Made by a program: the position numbers and the translations under genes. From NCBI RefSeq assembly GCF_003386285.1, contig NZ_QPNC01000031.1, forward strand, positions 45,314-109,313: a DNA stretch of 64,000 bases, read 5' to 3'. Source of the stretch: Nocardiopsis sp. FIRDI 009 (GTDB taxonomy: Bacteria; Actinomycetota; Actinomycetes; Streptosporangiales; Streptosporangiaceae). Of this stretch, positions 50,163 through 60,238 are shown piece by piece (position 1 is the stretch's first letter; each line of letters opens with the position of its first letter). Under the pieces are notes generated by a model, which was not told the origin of the DNA, ran no database searches, and saw nothing but the letters and a program-made list of their open reading frames with translations.

Positions 50163-50249
50163 CCCGTCGCGCGCGGGCTCCGCGAGCCCGGCCATGCGCC
50201 GGGCTTTTCTCATCCCGCCCCGCCCCGCCCCGTCGCGCGCGGGCTCCGC
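50163..50249. repeat. Exact 21-bp direct repeat and a T-tailed hairpin between tadC and tadB
   Basis: Two identical 21-bp copies at 50163-50183 and 50229-50249 (both begin CCCGTCGCGCG). Between them AGCCCGG/CCGGGCT (50185-50205) ends in TTTT on the plus strand, so a rightward, antisense intrinsic terminator interrupts the tad operon. Confidence 0.65.
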
Positions 50250-50298
50250 TCCGCACGCGACGCCCCCCGCACATCGGCTTCCACGGGCGTTCTCCGCG

Positions 50299-51261
50299 TC
50301 ATGGCCACGCCGTCCCGGACCCTTCCGGGGGCTCCGCGCGGCCGCCGGGTGGGGACGGTTCCCGGGACCGCCCCTCACCCGCCTCCACCGCACCGCGCAC
50401 CATGCGCAACGTCCACCAGGTCCCGAGCAGGTCCAGGGCCACCCCGCCGAACAGGCACCCCAGCCCCAACGGCGTGGTGAACAGGAACACCAGGGGCGAA
50501 CCGCCCAGCCCCGCCGACATCAGCAGGCCCACCAGGGGGAGCCCGCCCAGCACGATCGCCGTGGTTCGCGGACCAGCGGTCCTGGCCGCGACCTCCGACC
50601 GCTGCTCCTCGTGCGCCGTCAGTTCCTCGGCCAGGGCGTCGATCACCCCCGCCAACCCGGCCCCGGTCTCCGCGGAGACCTCCCAGCACGCCGCCAGGTA
50701 GGCCAGCGCCCACAGATCGGGGTCGCGGTCGGCGGCGGCGCGCATCGACGCCGCGTCGGAGAGCCCGTCCACCGCGGGGCCCGCCTCCGCCGCGGACACG
50801 CGCAGCGCCTCGTCGGGCGGCTGTCCGGCACGCAGCTCCGAGGCCAGGACCCGGCAGAGCACGATCACCGCGCGACGGCGCCGCGCTCCCTCACGGCGGT
50901 GGGCCAGGGCGCGGACACTCCGTCGAACCACGGTACGGACACGCTGCCGGACCAGGTCCCGGAGCCGCTCCGGAGTCCGGGGCCCGCCTCCGGGCTCCGG
51001 ACCGGACCACGCCCCGGGGTCCCGCCACCGTGCCCGGTCGACCCCACGTGGCTTCGCCCGCTGTGTTCCCGACCCCCACCGGCTCTTCCCGTTCGGCTCC
51101 GGCCCGGGCCTTCGCCCCCGTGGCCGACCGCCTCCCTGGAACTCCGCCCACCTCCGTTCGCGCTCCCGCAGCGCGCACGCCCGTGACAGGCGGTCCCGTC
51201 TCGGGTCGGGCACGAGGGCCAGCAGGACCAGTGCGACCACGCAGAGCAGCAGGACGGTCAT
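50299..51261 (-). CDS. tadB: TadB-type inner membrane platform protein
   Basis: A 320-residue T2SF-family protein. The N-terminus (MTVLLLCVVALVLLALV) is a transmembrane helix, followed by a long Arg/Pro/Gly-rich cytoplasmic linker (about 25-110) and the F domain (LCRVLASELRAGQPPDEALR, SAETGAGLAGVIDAL). Transmembrane segments at the end (GLPLVGLLMSAGL, LFTTPLGLGCLFGG) complete the platform fold. The ATG at 51261 overlaps the TadA stop (ATGA); a GTG at 51273 is an alternative. Part of the Tad apparatus. Confidence 0.88.
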   Translation of the reverse strand: MTVLLLCVVALVLLALVPDPRRDRLSRACALRERERRWAEFQGGGRPRGRRPGPEPNGKSRWGSGTQRAKPRGVDRARWRDPGAWSGPEPGGGPRTPERLRDLVRQRVRTVVRRSVRALAHRREGARRRRAVIVLCRVLASELRAGQPPDEALRVSAAEAGPAVDGLSDAASMRAAADRDPDLWALAYLAACWEVSAETGAGLAGVIDALAEELTAHEEQRSEVAARTAGPRTTAIVLGGLPLVGLLMSAGLGGSPLVFLFTTPLGLGCLFGGVALDLLGTWWTLRMVRGAVEAGEGRSREPSPPGGRAEPPEGSGTAWP

Positions 51262-52409
51262 CCGCTTCGCCACCCCTCACCCAACCGGTCCGCCAGAGCC
51301 TCGGCTCCGGGGAACTCCCGGCAGCCACCCTCCGGGGTGAAGGCGACGGCGGGCAGCGCCCGTACCAGCCCCTCGCTCCCCCGATGCAGCACCCGGACCT
51401 CGGCGAGCCGACGTCCTCGGGCGCCCCGGACGAGGTGGATCACGAGCGCGCGGGTGGCGGCCAGTTGGCTGTGCACGGCGTCGCGGGTGAGCCCGGCAGC
51501 GCAACCCAGCGCCTCCACCCGGGCCGGGACGTCCTCGGCGCCGTTGGCGTGGAGACTGCTGGCCCCGCCCTCGTGGCCCGTGTTCATGGCCGCCAGCAGC
51601 GAGACGATCTCCGGCCCGCGCACCTCGCCGACCACCAGCCGGTCGGGGCGCATCCGCAGCGCCTGCCGCACCAGGACGGACAGGGGGACCTCCCCGCTGC
51701 CCTCGATGTTGGCCGGACGGGTCCGGAGACGGACCACGTGCGGATGCTCGGGCCGCAGTTCGGGGGAGTCCTCGGCCAGGACCACGCGCTCGGCCGGATC
51801 GACCAGCGAGAGCAACGAGGACAGCAGCGTGGTCTTACCGGTTCCCGTGCCACCGCTGACCAGGAACGGCGCGCGTGCGCGCACCACCGCCCGGAGCAGG
51901 GCCGCGCCGACGGGGGTGAGCGTTCCGCACTCGGTCAGCCGGTTGAGGTCGAACACCCGCCGGGGCGGCAGCCGCAGCGACACGCACACCCCCTCCGGGG
52001 CCACCGGCGGCAGCACCGCGTGCAGCCGCGCCCCTCCCGGCAGGTGCGCGTCGACGTACGGGACGGCCGCGTCCAGTCGGCGTCCCGCCCGCGCGGCCAG
52101 CCGTTGGGCGAGTCGGCGCACCTCCTCCTCCGACGCGAACCGGACCCCGGCGCGCCGCAGGCCGTCGCCGTCGTCGACCCACACCTCGTCCGGTCCGTTG
52201 ACGAGGACGTCGGTGACCCCGGAGGTCATCAGGTCCTCCAACGGCCCCGCGCCGGACAGCTCGGCGGCGAGCCGCCGGGTCAGGGCGAGCAGTTCGGCGT
52301 CCCCCAGGACACCGCCCTCCGCGCGCAGCGCCGCGGCGACGGCGGCCTGGCTCACCGGGCCGCCCGACTCCACCAGGCGGTCGCGGACCGCCTCCAGGAG
52401 GGCGCTCAC
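51258..52409 (-). CDS. tadA: TadA-type pilus assembly ATPase
   Basis: A 383-residue CpaF/TadA ATPase. The N-terminal region resembles the CpaF N-domain (ELSGAGPLEDLMTSGVTDVL, ARAGRRLDAAVPYVDAHLPG); the motor carries Walker A SGGTGTGKTTLLSSL, Asp box VLAEDSPELRP, Walker B RMRPDRLVVGEVRG, and His box GHEGGASSLHANG. It hexamerises at the inner membrane and powers pilus assembly. It overlaps both neighbours by four bases (ATGA), in the operon Ssd-TadA-TadB. Confidence 0.95.
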   Translation of the reverse strand: MSALLEAVRDRLVESGGPVSQAAVAAALRAEGGVLGDAELLALTRRLAAELSGAGPLEDLMTSGVTDVLVNGPDEVWVDDGDGLRRAGVRFASEEEVRRLAQRLAARAGRRLDAAVPYVDAHLPGGARLHAVLPPVAPEGVCVSLRLPPRRVFDLNRLTECGTLTPVGAALLRAVVRARAPFLVSGGTGTGKTTLLSSLLSLVDPAERVVLAEDSPELRPEHPHVVRLRTRPANIEGSGEVPLSVLVRQALRMRPDRLVVGEVRGPEIVSLLAAMNTGHEGGASSLHANGAEDVPARVEALGCAAGLTRDAVHSQLAATRALVIHLVRGARGRRLAEVRVLHRGSEGLVRALPAVAFTPEGGCREFPGAEALADRLGEGWRSG

Positions 52410-53578
52410 CGGACCGGCTCCGCCGCGGGCAGTTCCGCCACGACGCGGTCCGCGAACCGGGCGAGCGGGGATCTGCGGTGGCGGGCCGGGGCCCGACCGG
52501 CGCTCAGGAGCCGTGCCAGCCCCGGCTCCCGGGGCAGGTCCGCAGCGAGCGGAAGCCCCAGCGTGCGCGCGATCACGTCGGCGGTCAGCTCCCCGCCGGA
52601 GCCGATGACGACGGCGCTCACCCCCGGCGCCTCCGTCCGCAGGCGGGGCGCCACCCGGGAGGCGGCGACCACGGACGGCACGTCCGCCGGGACGACGACG
52701 TGGACGCGGTCGGCCCGGTTCAGGAACTCGGTGGTGGCGGCGTCGAAGGATCGGGGGAGATCGACCACGACCAGGCCGGTGCCCTCCCGGGCGGAGTCGA
52801 GGGCCGCCCGGGCCGTGTCCGCGGGCAACGCGTCGCTTCCGGGGGCGCCGTCGCCGGAAGCGGCGGGACGGCGGTCCCAGGTGAGCACGGAGACGCCGAG
52901 CGCACCGGGCAGACCGGGGCGCAGGTCGTGCCAGCGCACCCGGCCGTCACGGTGGAGGAGGTCGTTCCACCCGGTCCGGTGGCCGGGATCGACGGGGGCG
53001 GCGAGGTCGCACCCGAGGTAGACGTCCGGTCCGCAGCCGAACGGGTCGGCGTCCAGGAGCGCGGTGTCCCGTCCGCTGCGCCCACCGGCCAGGGCTAGGG
53101 CGACCGCGGTCAGGGTGGCGCCGGCGCCACCCCGGCCACCCATGACCGCCACCGTGGGAGCCGGGGGGTCGCCCCGTGCGGCCGCTCCGGCCAGGAGGTC
53201 CACCAGCTCCGACTCGTCTCCCGGCAGGCGCGGGAACGGCCGTCCACCCGTCGTCGGCCCACCGTTCCACGGGGCCGCGACCGCGGCGCGGGGCCGCCCC
53301 GGACGGCGGTCGGCGGTTCCGGTCGGGGACCCGCCGCCCGCGGCGTGGTTCCGCGTCACGACCACGGCCCGGGGGTGCGCGGGGGCGTCGGCCGCGATCA
53401 GGGCCGGCAGCAGGTCGGCACCGACGACCACCAGCGGGGAACGCGACCACGAGCGCAGGGCCTGAACCGCCGAGCGCGCGACCGTGACCTCGGTGGACGC
53501 GGCCGCAGCCAGCCTCAGCAGGTCGTCGAGGAGAACGGGGTCGTCGGTGGCGAGCAGGGGACGGAACCGGGTGTCCAT
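52406..53578 (-). CDS. ssd: Ssd/CpaE-like MinD-family protein (Rv3660c-type)
   Basis: About 390 residues from ATG 53578 (GGAG 5 nt before); a longer upstream frame lacks support. An N-terminal receiver-like segment (about 5-70) is followed by a MinD/ParA-type ATPase: VMGGRGGAGATLTAVALALA with GRGGAGAT in place of KGGVGKT, and VVVDLPRSF as Walker B. In this family the signature Lys and the P-loop Lys are often lost, as here. It is the Tad locus CpaE/Ssd homologue, thought to place the machine and affect septum formation in mycobacteria. First gene of the leftward tad operon. Confidence 0.9.
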   Translation of the reverse strand: MDTRFRPLLATDDPVLLDDLLRLAAAASTEVTVARSAVQALRSWSRSPLVVVGADLLPALIAADAPAHPRAVVVTRNHAAGGGSPTGTADRRPGRPRAAVAAPWNGGPTTGGRPFPRLPGDESELVDLLAGAAARGDPPAPTVAVMGGRGGAGATLTAVALALAGGRSGRDTALLDADPFGCGPDVYLGCDLAAPVDPGHRTGWNDLLHRDGRVRWHDLRPGLPGALGVSVLTWDRRPAASGDGAPGSDALPADTARAALDSAREGTGLVVVDLPRSFDAATTEFLNRADRVHVVVPADVPSVVAASRVAPRLRTEAPGVSAVVIGSGGELTADVIARTLGLPLAADLPREPGLARLLSAGRAPARHRRSPLARFADRVVAELPAAEPVR

Positions 53579-54119
53579 GGCGTCTCCGGGGTCGAGGGGC
53601 GTCATCTCGACCATCGCCGAACGCGCCCCGGCCCGAAAGCCCCGATCCGCGTCTGTGGATAACTCCGCCCGGGACCCCTCGGGGGCTGTCGGTGGGCTCC
53701 GCCGCTTCCCGGGCCCGGCGCGCCCGCGGGGCGCGCCGGGGCACACACCCGACGGGAGGGATGCGTGCGTACGGGGGCGGGCACGCATCCCTACCCGACA
53801 GGCGAGTGGAGCGGACGTGGTGACGGACCCCGCAGGGGGAGAGGGGAGCCGCCTCCTCGGTACCGGTCCTGGGGGGTAGGACCGGGTCCGCTCTCCGGGA
53901 GGGTTCGCGGGGGCGGTGCCCCACGACCACCGAAGGACCTGGAAACGTACTGGTTCTCCGGGGAGAGGTCACGCTGACGGGACGCGGAAAGCGCCGGGAC
54001 AACGGTCGCTCGGTGGGATTCCGCGATGAGCCGCTGTCGCGTGGCCGATCCTCGGGCGAACGCCGGGGACGACGTTACCACGCGTTCCGCGTATCGGTTC
54101 GGGAATCGATGAGAAAAAC
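53579..54119. other. Non-coding region upstream of the Ms1-like RNA
   Basis: About 540 bp without a gene. It holds the promoter of the leftward tad operon and presumably of the rightward RNA. A TGTGGATAA DnaA-like box lies at 53654-53662. The exact RNA promoter is unclear; TTGGGT at about 54120 with a weak -10 17 nt later is one option. Confidence 0.5.
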
Positions 54120-54352
54120 TTGGGTCAACCGTCTTTTCGGAGGATGAACCGAGCCGTAGAAAGAAAGCAGTTGGTGGCCAAGATCCACCCCGACGCGGCA
54201 GCCGGGAACCCACGCGCCACTGGGCCCGGTAAGGGTTGTCTAGGCCAGACCTGAGGCTGAACGGCCTGGTCAGACTAGAAAAATGGATGCTTGCTAACCC
54301 GGTGGGACGCGCCGGAGACGGCGCCCCGCAAGAGGAAGCGGGGCGCCGTTCG
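54120..54352 (+). ncRNA. Ms1/6S-like small RNA (scr3559-type), boundaries approximate
   Basis: A non-coding stretch between ssd and the Fic-like gene, the position where mycobacteria have Ms1/MTS2823 (between Rv3660c and Rv3661) and Streptomyces its 6S-like RNA. The plus strand has long pairing: CCGGG/CCCGG around a GCGCCACTGG region, and a long imperfect hairpin built from GTCTAGGCCAGACC and GGCCTGGTCAGAC (about 54237-54274). It ends in a strong terminator at 54318-54349. Both strands lack a convincing ORF. The 5' end could lie up to about 80 bp further left. Ms1 binds core RNA polymerase in stationary phase. Confidence 0.6.
54318..54349 (+). terminator. Terminator of the Ms1-like RNA
   Basis: Twelve-base perfect GC-rich arms (ACGGCGCCCCGC and complement) around an 8-nt A/G-rich loop. 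The next genes on the left and right both run leftward, so the hairpin most likely ends a rightward transcript from this gap. Confidence 0.75.
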
Positions 54353-54515
54353 GCATGTCTGAGCATCCGAGTGAAGCAATCCTGAAACATTCGGCGTCGA
54401 ACAAATGTGACCGAACTGGTATCCCACGCTGACTACTGGTCGGTAAATGAACGATCTCGTGAACTCCCGGAGTTTCGCCGTCCTCCCGGCGCGCACGGCG
54501 TTCCAACCAACCCGC

Positions 54516-55328
54516 TCAACCGCGTTTGAGCGCCTCACACGTGGCAAGGGAGTCCTGTGCGCCCGCCCGCACGGCGCGGCAGCAGTAGACGACCCACTCC
54601 GCCACGCCCTCAGGGGTGCCCGCCATGTATCCGCGCAGCGCCGGACCGTACTCGTCCCGCAGCACCTGGTGCCCCAACTCGGACGGGACCAACGACTTCG
54701 GGTCCAACCCCCGCTCCACCAGCGTCAGCCGCTCGGCGGCGCGCGCGACCAGGCCGTCCCCCCAACCGAACGGGCGGACCGCCATCAGCTCTCCGTGCAC
54801 CAGCGCCGACGTCACCAGGGCCGGAACGGACGAACGCGCGCCCAGGAGCGAGTACAGCCCCTCCATCCGCGCCAGCGCCGCCTGGGGGTCCGGCACCCGG
54901 CCGAGTTCCATCGGGTCCTCGACGCGCTCGCCGGGCAGCCGAGGCCGCCCCAGCGCCTCCTCGGCGACCGCGTCCGCCGCGGCCAGGGTGTGCAGCCGTG
55001 CCAGGGCCTGGCGCGGGGCCTTGGGCCAGGTGTCCACCAGGCTGCCCAGCTCACCGGACACGCGCAGCGCGCCCTTGATCCGGGTGTCGTACACGTGGCC
55101 CGCGCGGATCTCGTCCATCGAGACCTCGGCGCCCTCCAGGGCGGCCGACGCGCACGCGCCCCGCAGGGAGGACTCCATGGACACGTCGCTGCTGCGCCGA
55201 CGCAGGATGCGGTGCCCCAGCAGACGGTCGACGAGGGCGCGGGTCTCGGCGACTGCGTCGGCCACGCCCGGCAGCTCGGCGATCCGCTTCAGCGGGTCGG
55301 ACAGGGAGGCGGAAGTCGATTCGCTCAC
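54516..55328 (-). CDS. Degenerate Fic-like protein upstream of acs
   Basis: About 270 residues from GTG 55328 (GTG 55334 is an alternative, and both lack a clear ribosome-binding site). VHGELMAVRPFGWGDGLVARA (around residues 175-195) lines up with the Fic core HPFxDGNGR, but with Arg in place of the catalytic His and GDGLVA replacing the Asn-Gly-Arg part. The earlier SMESSLRGACASAALEGAEV resembles the regulatory helix region of Fic proteins. Such degenerate members are conserved beside acs in actinomycetes. AMP transfer is therefore unlikely; a binding role is my guess. Confidence 0.6.
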   Translation of the reverse strand: MSESTSASLSDPLKRIAELPGVADAVAETRALVDRLLGHRILRRRSSDVSMESSLRGACASAALEGAEVSMDEIRAGHVYDTRIKGALRVSGELGSLVDTWPKAPRQALARLHTLAAADAVAEEALGRPRLPGERVEDPMELGRVPDPQAALARMEGLYSLLGARSSVPALVTSALVHGELMAVRPFGWGDGLVARAAERLTLVERGLDPKSLVPSELGHQVLRDEYGPALRGYMAGTPEGVAEWVVYCCRAVRAGAQDSLATCEALKRG

Positions 55329-55523
55329 GATCACCAACACTACGCGCCGGTAACACCGTGCGCCCACGCCACGCCCCCGACCGCTCATCGCGTCGCGGCG
55401 ACCGTTCACCGGCCGTTCGCCGCGTGCCCCGCGGTCCCCGCCGCTGGATCCCGACCCGATGGTTCCAGTGGTATGGACCACATGATTAATTGGGTGTGAA
55501 CCGCCGACGTAAGGAGAATCACA

Positions 55524-57494
<1,971 letters not shown>

Positions 57495-57545
57495 ACCGGG
57501 GCGGCCGGCCCGGCCGCCCCGCCACCGGTGTCGCACCGGCCCGTG

Positions 57546-57592
57546 CCGGAGCGGTGGTCCGGGAGCCCGACAGGGCCGGACCACCGCTCCGG
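57546..57592 (+). terminator. Perfect 17-bp hairpin after acs
   Basis: CCGGAGCGGTGGTCCGG and its exact complement around a 13-nt loop, 52 bp after the acs stop. Confidence 0.8.
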
Positions 57593-57716
57593 CTCACCCG
57601 TGTGACCAAACGCGACCATGTCGTTTTGCGTGCCGTGAGAGACATGGGCGGTCGGTCATGTGCGAGGATGCGGAGGATCATCCACGAGTTCGGACCGAGA
57701 GAAGGGACCCCCCACG

Positions 57717-58199
57717 ATGGTGGACAAGCCGGGTGGCGGCGAACCTGGCGCATCCAGCGGCACCGACCGTTCCATCGGTGAACTGGTCTCCGACGCCACC
57801 GACAACCTCTCCCGGCTGGTGCGCCTGGAGATCAGACTCGCCAAGCTCGAGGCCAAGGCCGACGCCACGCGGATCGGCAAGAGCGTCGGCGAGTTCCTCG
57901 CGGCCGCGGTGGTCCTCCACCTGGTCGCGATCCTGCTCTCGGTCACCATCGGCCTCGGCCTGATGGAGCTCGGCCTGGCGCCGTGGATCGCCTTCGGCAT
58001 CGTCACGCTCTTCTACCTGCTGGTCGCGGTGGTCCTCGTGCTCGTCGCCCTCGCCAACCTGCGCAGGCGCCAGGGGCTGGCCCGCACCGCCGAGACCACC
58101 TCCCGGCTCGTCGGCATCCTGCGCGGCGACATCAGGCCGCCCCGGACCGGTGACGGCGCGGTGGCCGCCTCCGGCGAGACCGCGCCCGCCGAGAAGTAG
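57717..58199 (+). CDS. Holin-X/Phage_holin_3_6-like membrane protein
   Basis: A 160-residue protein. The first part RSIGELVSDATDNLSRLVRL, followed by EIRLAKLEAKADATRIG, is typical of the actinobacterial Holin-X/DUF1469 family, followed by two transmembrane helices (about 59-80 and 86-112) and an Arg-rich cytoplasmic tail. It is probably not a holin; such proteins are conserved beside EphE-like hydrolases. AAGGGACCCCCC precedes ATG 57717. The gap to the next gene is 12 bp, so the two are in one operon. Function unknown. Confidence 0.85.
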   Translation: MVDKPGGGEPGASSGTDRSIGELVSDATDNLSRLVRLEIRLAKLEAKADATRIGKSVGEFLAAAVVLHLVAILLSVTIGLGLMELGLAPWIAFGIVTLFYLLVAVVLVLVALANLRRRQGLARTAETTSRLVGILRGDIRPPRTGDGAVAASGETAPAEK

Positions 58200-58211
58200 G
58201 CCCCGTCCCAG

Positions 58212-59120
58212 GTGCTGGACGACTCGGTCGCCTACGTCGAGGGACCCTGGCGGCACCGCACGGTCGGTGCGGCGGGGGCGCGGTTCCACGTCGCCGAGCT
58301 GGGTGACGGGCCGCTCGTCCTCCTCCTGCACGGGTTCCCCCAGTTCTGGTGGGCCTGGCGCGCCCAGCTGAGCGCGATCGCCGACGCCGGGTACCGCGCT
58401 GTCGCCGTGGACCTGCGCGGCTACGGCGCCAGCGACAAACCTCCGCGCGGATACGACCTCGTCACCCTCGCCCAGGACACCGCCGGTCTGGTCCGCGCGC
58501 TGGGTTCGGCGGACGCCGTCGTCGTCGGGCACGGCGTGGGCGGACTCGTCGGGTGGACGACGGCCGTCCACCACCCCGGACACGTCCGCGCCCTGGCCGC
58601 CGTCGCGGCGCCCCACCCGTCGCGTGCGGGGCGGGCCCTGGCGTCGATGGGGCCCGGAGCGCGGCATCTGCTCCGAGCCCAGGTGCCGATCCTCCCCGAG
58701 CACCGGCTCCTGGCGGACGGCTGTGTCCGGGTCGGTGAGCTCCTGCGGGAGTGGAGCGCCCCCGGCTGGCCGGACGAGGAGACCGAGCGGCGCTACCGGC
58801 TGGCCTTCTCGATCCCCAAGGTCTCCCACTGCTCACTGGAGTACCATCGCTGGATCTTCCGGTCGCGCTGGCGGCTGGACGGCGCTCGGTACAACGCGAG
58901 GATGCGGCGCCCCGTGCGGGTGCCCGTCCTCCAGGTCCACGGGACCGAGGACCTGGCCTGCCCGCCCGAGGTCGCACGCGCCTCACGCGGTCTGGTCACG
59001 GGGCCCTACCGTTGGAGGGGGATCCCCGGCGCGGGACACTTCCCGCACGAGGAGCGGCCGGAGGAGGTCTCCGGGGCCCTGGTGGAGTGGTTGGGGGACG
59101 TGGCCGCGGCGGAGCGGTAG
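58212..59120 (+). CDS. EphE-like alpha/beta hydrolase with an unusual nucleophile elbow
   Basis: A 302-residue alpha/beta hydrolase with LLLHGFPQFWWAWR (about 37-50, oxyanion and epoxide-hydrolase type HGFP motif) and LRGYGASDKP. At the nucleophile elbow the sequence is VVVGHGVGGLVGW, where the residue between His and Val should be Asp or Ser; here it is Gly. The catalytic acid (HGTEDLACPP) and His (GAGHFPHEE) are present. Either the family uses other chemistry or it is a non-catalytic receptor. GTG 58212 follows the holin-like gene by 12 bp. Position corresponds to mycobacterial ephE. Confidence 0.8.
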   Translation: MLDDSVAYVEGPWRHRTVGAAGARFHVAELGDGPLVLLLHGFPQFWWAWRAQLSAIADAGYRAVAVDLRGYGASDKPPRGYDLVTLAQDTAGLVRALGSADAVVVGHGVGGLVGWTTAVHHPGHVRALAAVAAPHPSRAGRALASMGPGARHLLRAQVPILPEHRLLADGCVRVGELLREWSAPGWPDEETERRYRLAFSIPKVSHCSLEYHRWIFRSRWRLDGARYNARMRRPVRVPVLQVHGTEDLACPPEVARASRGLVTGPYRWRGIPGAGHFPHEERPEEVSGALVEWLGDVAAAER

Positions 59121-59202
59121 GCGAACCGGCGAAGGCCCCGCGGACACCGCGCCGCGGCGGCGTCGGCGTCCGCGGCGGCGTGATGATGGTGGTGAGGTAG
59201 TG

Positions 59203-59715
59203 ATGGCGGCTTCCCTGAACGGCGCGAACGGCGAGCGGGACCGGAACGAGCAGGGTCGCGCGCAGAACCAGCGTCCCCGCGACCGCTACGGTCGGCCGAT
59301 GCCGCACGGAAGCGTGGGCGAGGTCGAACGCGTCCCCGACGACGCCGAGTTCACCGTGGAGGAAGGGCTGGAAACCGCCCAACGACTGCTCGACGAGGGG
59401 TACGCTTTCACTGCCCACGAGGTCCTGGAGGCCGTGTGGAAGTCCGCACCCGGCCAGGAACGCGAACTGTGGCGGGGGCTCGCCCAGACGGTGGTGGGCG
59501 TGACGCACGCCCAGCGGGGGAACACGGTCGGGGCCGCGCGCCTGTTGCGGCGGGGTGCGGACCGGGTGGCGGCGTTCGGCCCACGGGCGCCGCACGGCGT
59601 CGACGTGTCCGGTGTGGCGGCCTTCGCCCGCGCCCTGGCCGAGGATCTGGAGGCGGGTCGGGCTCGCCCGGGTGACGGTATCGATCCCTCGGGCATGCGT
59701 CTGCGCCGGAGGTAG
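59203..59715 (+). CDS. DUF309 protein
   Basis: A 170-residue protein with the DUF309 core: ETAQRLLDEGYAFTAHEVLE, then AVWKSAPGQERELWRGLAQTVVG (about 70-100). DUF309 is an all-helical domain of unknown function found in single proteins of actinobacteria and cyanobacteria. The N-terminal 45 residues are polar and probably disordered. The ATG at 59203 follows GGTGAGGTAGTG, a fair ribosome-binding site. It is the last gene of the holin-hydrolase-DUF309 group, followed by an AT-rich regulatory stretch. Confidence 0.88.
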   Translation: MAASLNGANGERDRNEQGRAQNQRPRDRYGRPMPHGSVGEVERVPDDAEFTVEEGLETAQRLLDEGYAFTAHEVLEAVWKSAPGQERELWRGLAQTVVGVTHAQRGNTVGAARLLRRGADRVAAFGPRAPHGVDVSGVAAFARALAEDLEAGRARPGDGIDPSGMRLRRR

Positions 59716-59852
59716 TCCGGAGCGGTACCGAGTGGCGGAAGGTGCTCCCGGGACAGGGGACGCCTCCTTTCCGGTTGGTGGTGGAACGCGTCCTCTGTGA
59801 CCGTTGGCGATGTTTCGTGTGTCGTGTGCTCATATAAGGCCCCACGCACGCT

Positions 59853-59926
59853 TTAACGTTAACATCGCATTAAAGCATTATGCGACAAGATAAAAGACAA
59901 ATGTCGCGGATAAAGTAATTTATCCG
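59853..59926. promoter_or_regulatory. AT-rich, hairpin-dense element upstream of hppA
   Basis: In a GC-rich genome this stretch is strongly A/T-rich and packed with symmetric sites: TTAACGTTAA at 59853-59862, CGCAT/ATGCG at 59866-59884, GCGACA/TGTCGC at 59882-59907 and CGGATAAA/TTTATCCG at 59907-59926. The hppA start is 310 bp away. Candidate Lsr2-bound, multi-operator or structured-leader region. Confidence 0.6.
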
Positions 59927-60238
59927 TATCTCCAGATCACCATGTGGTCACATCTTCGGATCCTCCTGGGGAAAAGCCGAATCGCCTCTCACCTTTATTC
60001 GCTGTCGTGCGTAGAATCCCCGGATCACCGCCCGTGAACTCGTGGCGCGGGCGGTGCGCATCACACACAAGGATGGCACCGCTTCGACCCCGGCCAGGGT
60101 GTCGTCGGGCCAGCTCAGGCTCCCTCCGGACGGCGACACGTCCGTGGCCTCGCGCGGGACCGACGCCCCAGGTGGGAACCGTTCCGTGCGTACCGTGAAC
60201 GGGGCCGAAATGGTCGTGCCCGTCTCAAGGAGGACGGA

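Noticed and set aside
54120..54352. Cobalamin riboswitch
   Set aside because: A GCCACTGG segment is reminiscent of the B12 box, but no cobalamin gene follows and the transcript ends in a terminator at the conserved Ms1 position.
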